This document shows positions 63,273-64,000 of a DNA stretch of 64,000 nt, in pieces (within the stretch, counting starts at the first letter, position 1; every line of letters starts with the position of its first letter). The position numbers were made by a program, and so were the translations under genes. The DNA lies in NCBI GenBank assembly GCA_030424545.1, contig JAUHWL010000004.1:236731-300730 (forward strand), written 5' to 3'. The notes beneath the pieces are model-generated. The model was not told the DNA's origin, made no database searches, and saw nothing but the letters and a program-made list of their open reading frames with translations. Source of the stretch: Bacteroidia bacterium (lineage in GTDB: Bacteria > Bacteroidota > Bacteroidia > Flavobacteriales > Schleiferiaceae).

Positions 63273-64000
63273 TTTCGAACTCGCCTTTCCGTGGATGTTG
63301 TGGCTTTTACCGCTGCCCATCCTCGTGTATTTCATCCTGCCTCCGCTGCGGATGAAAAGCGAGGCGCTCTATTTTCCGGGTTTCAAAAAGGCCGTAAATT
63401 ATACGGGCGATAAGCCCCGAAAATCGGCCATGGTGAAGCGGAGAAACTTTTTCAATTGGCTGGTTTTATTGGCCATTTGGACACTTTTGATTGCTGCACT
63501 TTCTTCGCCACAATTGGTAGGCAAACCCGAGTTGAAAGTAAAAACAGCGCGTAATTTTCTCATCACTGCAGATATCTCTTTCAGCATGGCCACAAAAGAT
63601 TGGGTCTTAGATGGAAAAAAAGTGAGACGTTGGGATGCTGTAAAAAACTTGATGCACGATTTTATTACTGAGCGCAAAGGCGACCGAATGGGGCTCGTGT
63701 TTTTTGCCACAAACTCGTATGTGCAAGCGCCATTCACACCCGACTTGCAAACGGTAGATCAGCTATTAGAAGAGGCAGATGTGGGCATGGCCGGCCAAAT
63801 GACGCACATTGGGAAGGCGATAAATATGGGCATTAGCCTCTTTAAAGAAGACACCATAAAAACCAAAGTGATGCTGTTGCTCACCGATGGCGTAGATGGC
63901 GGCACAGATATTCTTCCGCTAGACGGGGCCGAAATGGCCAAACGAGATTCGGTAATCATTTACACCATTGGCATTGGCGAGCCCGGCAAAAGTGGGTCTG
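63259..64000 (+). CDS. VWA-domain membrane protein BatA-like (partial)
   Basis: The ATG at 63259 starts a frame that remains open to the window edge (247 codons). It begins with a hydrophobic segment (MLPDNFELAFPWMLWLLPL), another helix (FFNWLVLLAIWTLLIAALS), and then a VWA domain with the MIDAS motif ITADISFSMA (DxSxS), followed by a GDRMGLVFFATNSYVQAPFT segment and LLLTDGVDGG. This fits BatA. It overlaps the DUF4381 gene by 14 nt. The C-terminus is outside the window. Confidence 0.9.
   Translation, partial: MLPDNFELAFPWMLWLLPLPILVYFILPPLRMKSEALYFPGFKKAVNYTGDKPRKSAMVKRRNFFNWLVLLAIWTLLIAALSSPQLVGKPELKVKTARNFLITADISFSMATKDWVLDGKKVRRWDAVKNLMHDFITERKGDRMGLVFFATNSYVQAPFTPDLQTVDQLLEEADVGMAGQMTHIGKAINMGISLFKEDTIKTKVMLLLTDGVDGGTDILPLDGAEMAKRDSVIIYTIGIGEPGKSGS

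Overview
The window is 64 kb of chromosome from a member of the Bacteroidota. Evidence: a type IX secretion sorting domain at the end of the protein at 15881-17584, a PorD-like (DUF4835) protein, a fused alpha/beta 2-oxoacid dehydrogenase E1, the Bacteroidota-type RNA polymerase omega subunit, several -7 elements of the form TAnnTTTG, many SPII lipoproteins, and AT-rich coding sequence with frequent TTG/GTG starts. I cannot name the genus. No rRNA, tRNA, CRISPR array, transposase or phage gene was seen.

Layout. 1-8.2 kb: an EgtB-like fragment, a DUF2911 protein and a PrsW-like protease on the minus strand, then lipoproteins, a glyoxalase-fold protein, Tex and an ABC-F ATPase on the plus strand. 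8.3-11.3 kb: a DsbA-family oxidoreductase and a small accessory patch of hypothetical genes flanked by short inverted repeats that look like integron cassette boundaries. 11.4-17.6 kb: a Fur-family regulator, purA, an OstA-like protein, a thioredoxin-fold protein and a secreted repeat protein. 17.6-31.3 kb: a MazG-like enzyme, Tpx, a CoA-transferase, an M1-like protein without its metal-binding motif, a fused E1, an rRNA methyltransferase, MurQ, and a lipoprotein gene split by one amber codon. 31.3-36.3 kb: bamD-rpoZ-coaBC-porD-recN on the minus strand. 36.5-41.3 kb: ferritin, dapA, a DUF6913 protein, ligA and prmC. 41.4-45.0 kb: an ACT-like protein, a zinc-ribbon protein, ssb, an M14 peptidase, and an XRE regulator preceded by a cluster of TTGTAAAC-type inverted repeats. 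45.0-48.9 kb: a vitamin B12 uptake locus with a cobalamin riboswitch, a BtuB-like receptor, a BtuG-like beta-propeller lipoprotein and a convergent DUF6580 membrane protein. 49-51.5 kb: an HMG-CoA lyase-like enzyme, pyrD and smpB. 51.5-56.7 kb: a cyanophycin cycle (isoaspartyl peptidase, cyanophycinase, cyanophycin synthetase). 56.7-59.5 kb: a serine hydrolase and a sulfatase. 59.6-64.0 kb: the start of a Bat (MoxR-DUF58-DUF4381-VWA) operon carrying two extra genes.

How the genes work together. Three units are functionally coherent: B12 capture and outer-membrane import under riboswitch control; synthesis and breakdown of cyanophycin as a nitrogen/carbon store; and the MoxR/VWA membrane complex. 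The most unusual items are the cassette-like patch at 9.77-11.2 kb, the operator cluster at 44.32-44.53 kb, the pseudo-peptidase/barrel protein at 20.2-23.1 kb, the two genes inserted in the Bat operon, and the amber-interrupted lipoprotein gene at 30.7-31.3 kb. None of these can be called a proven new system from sequence alone.
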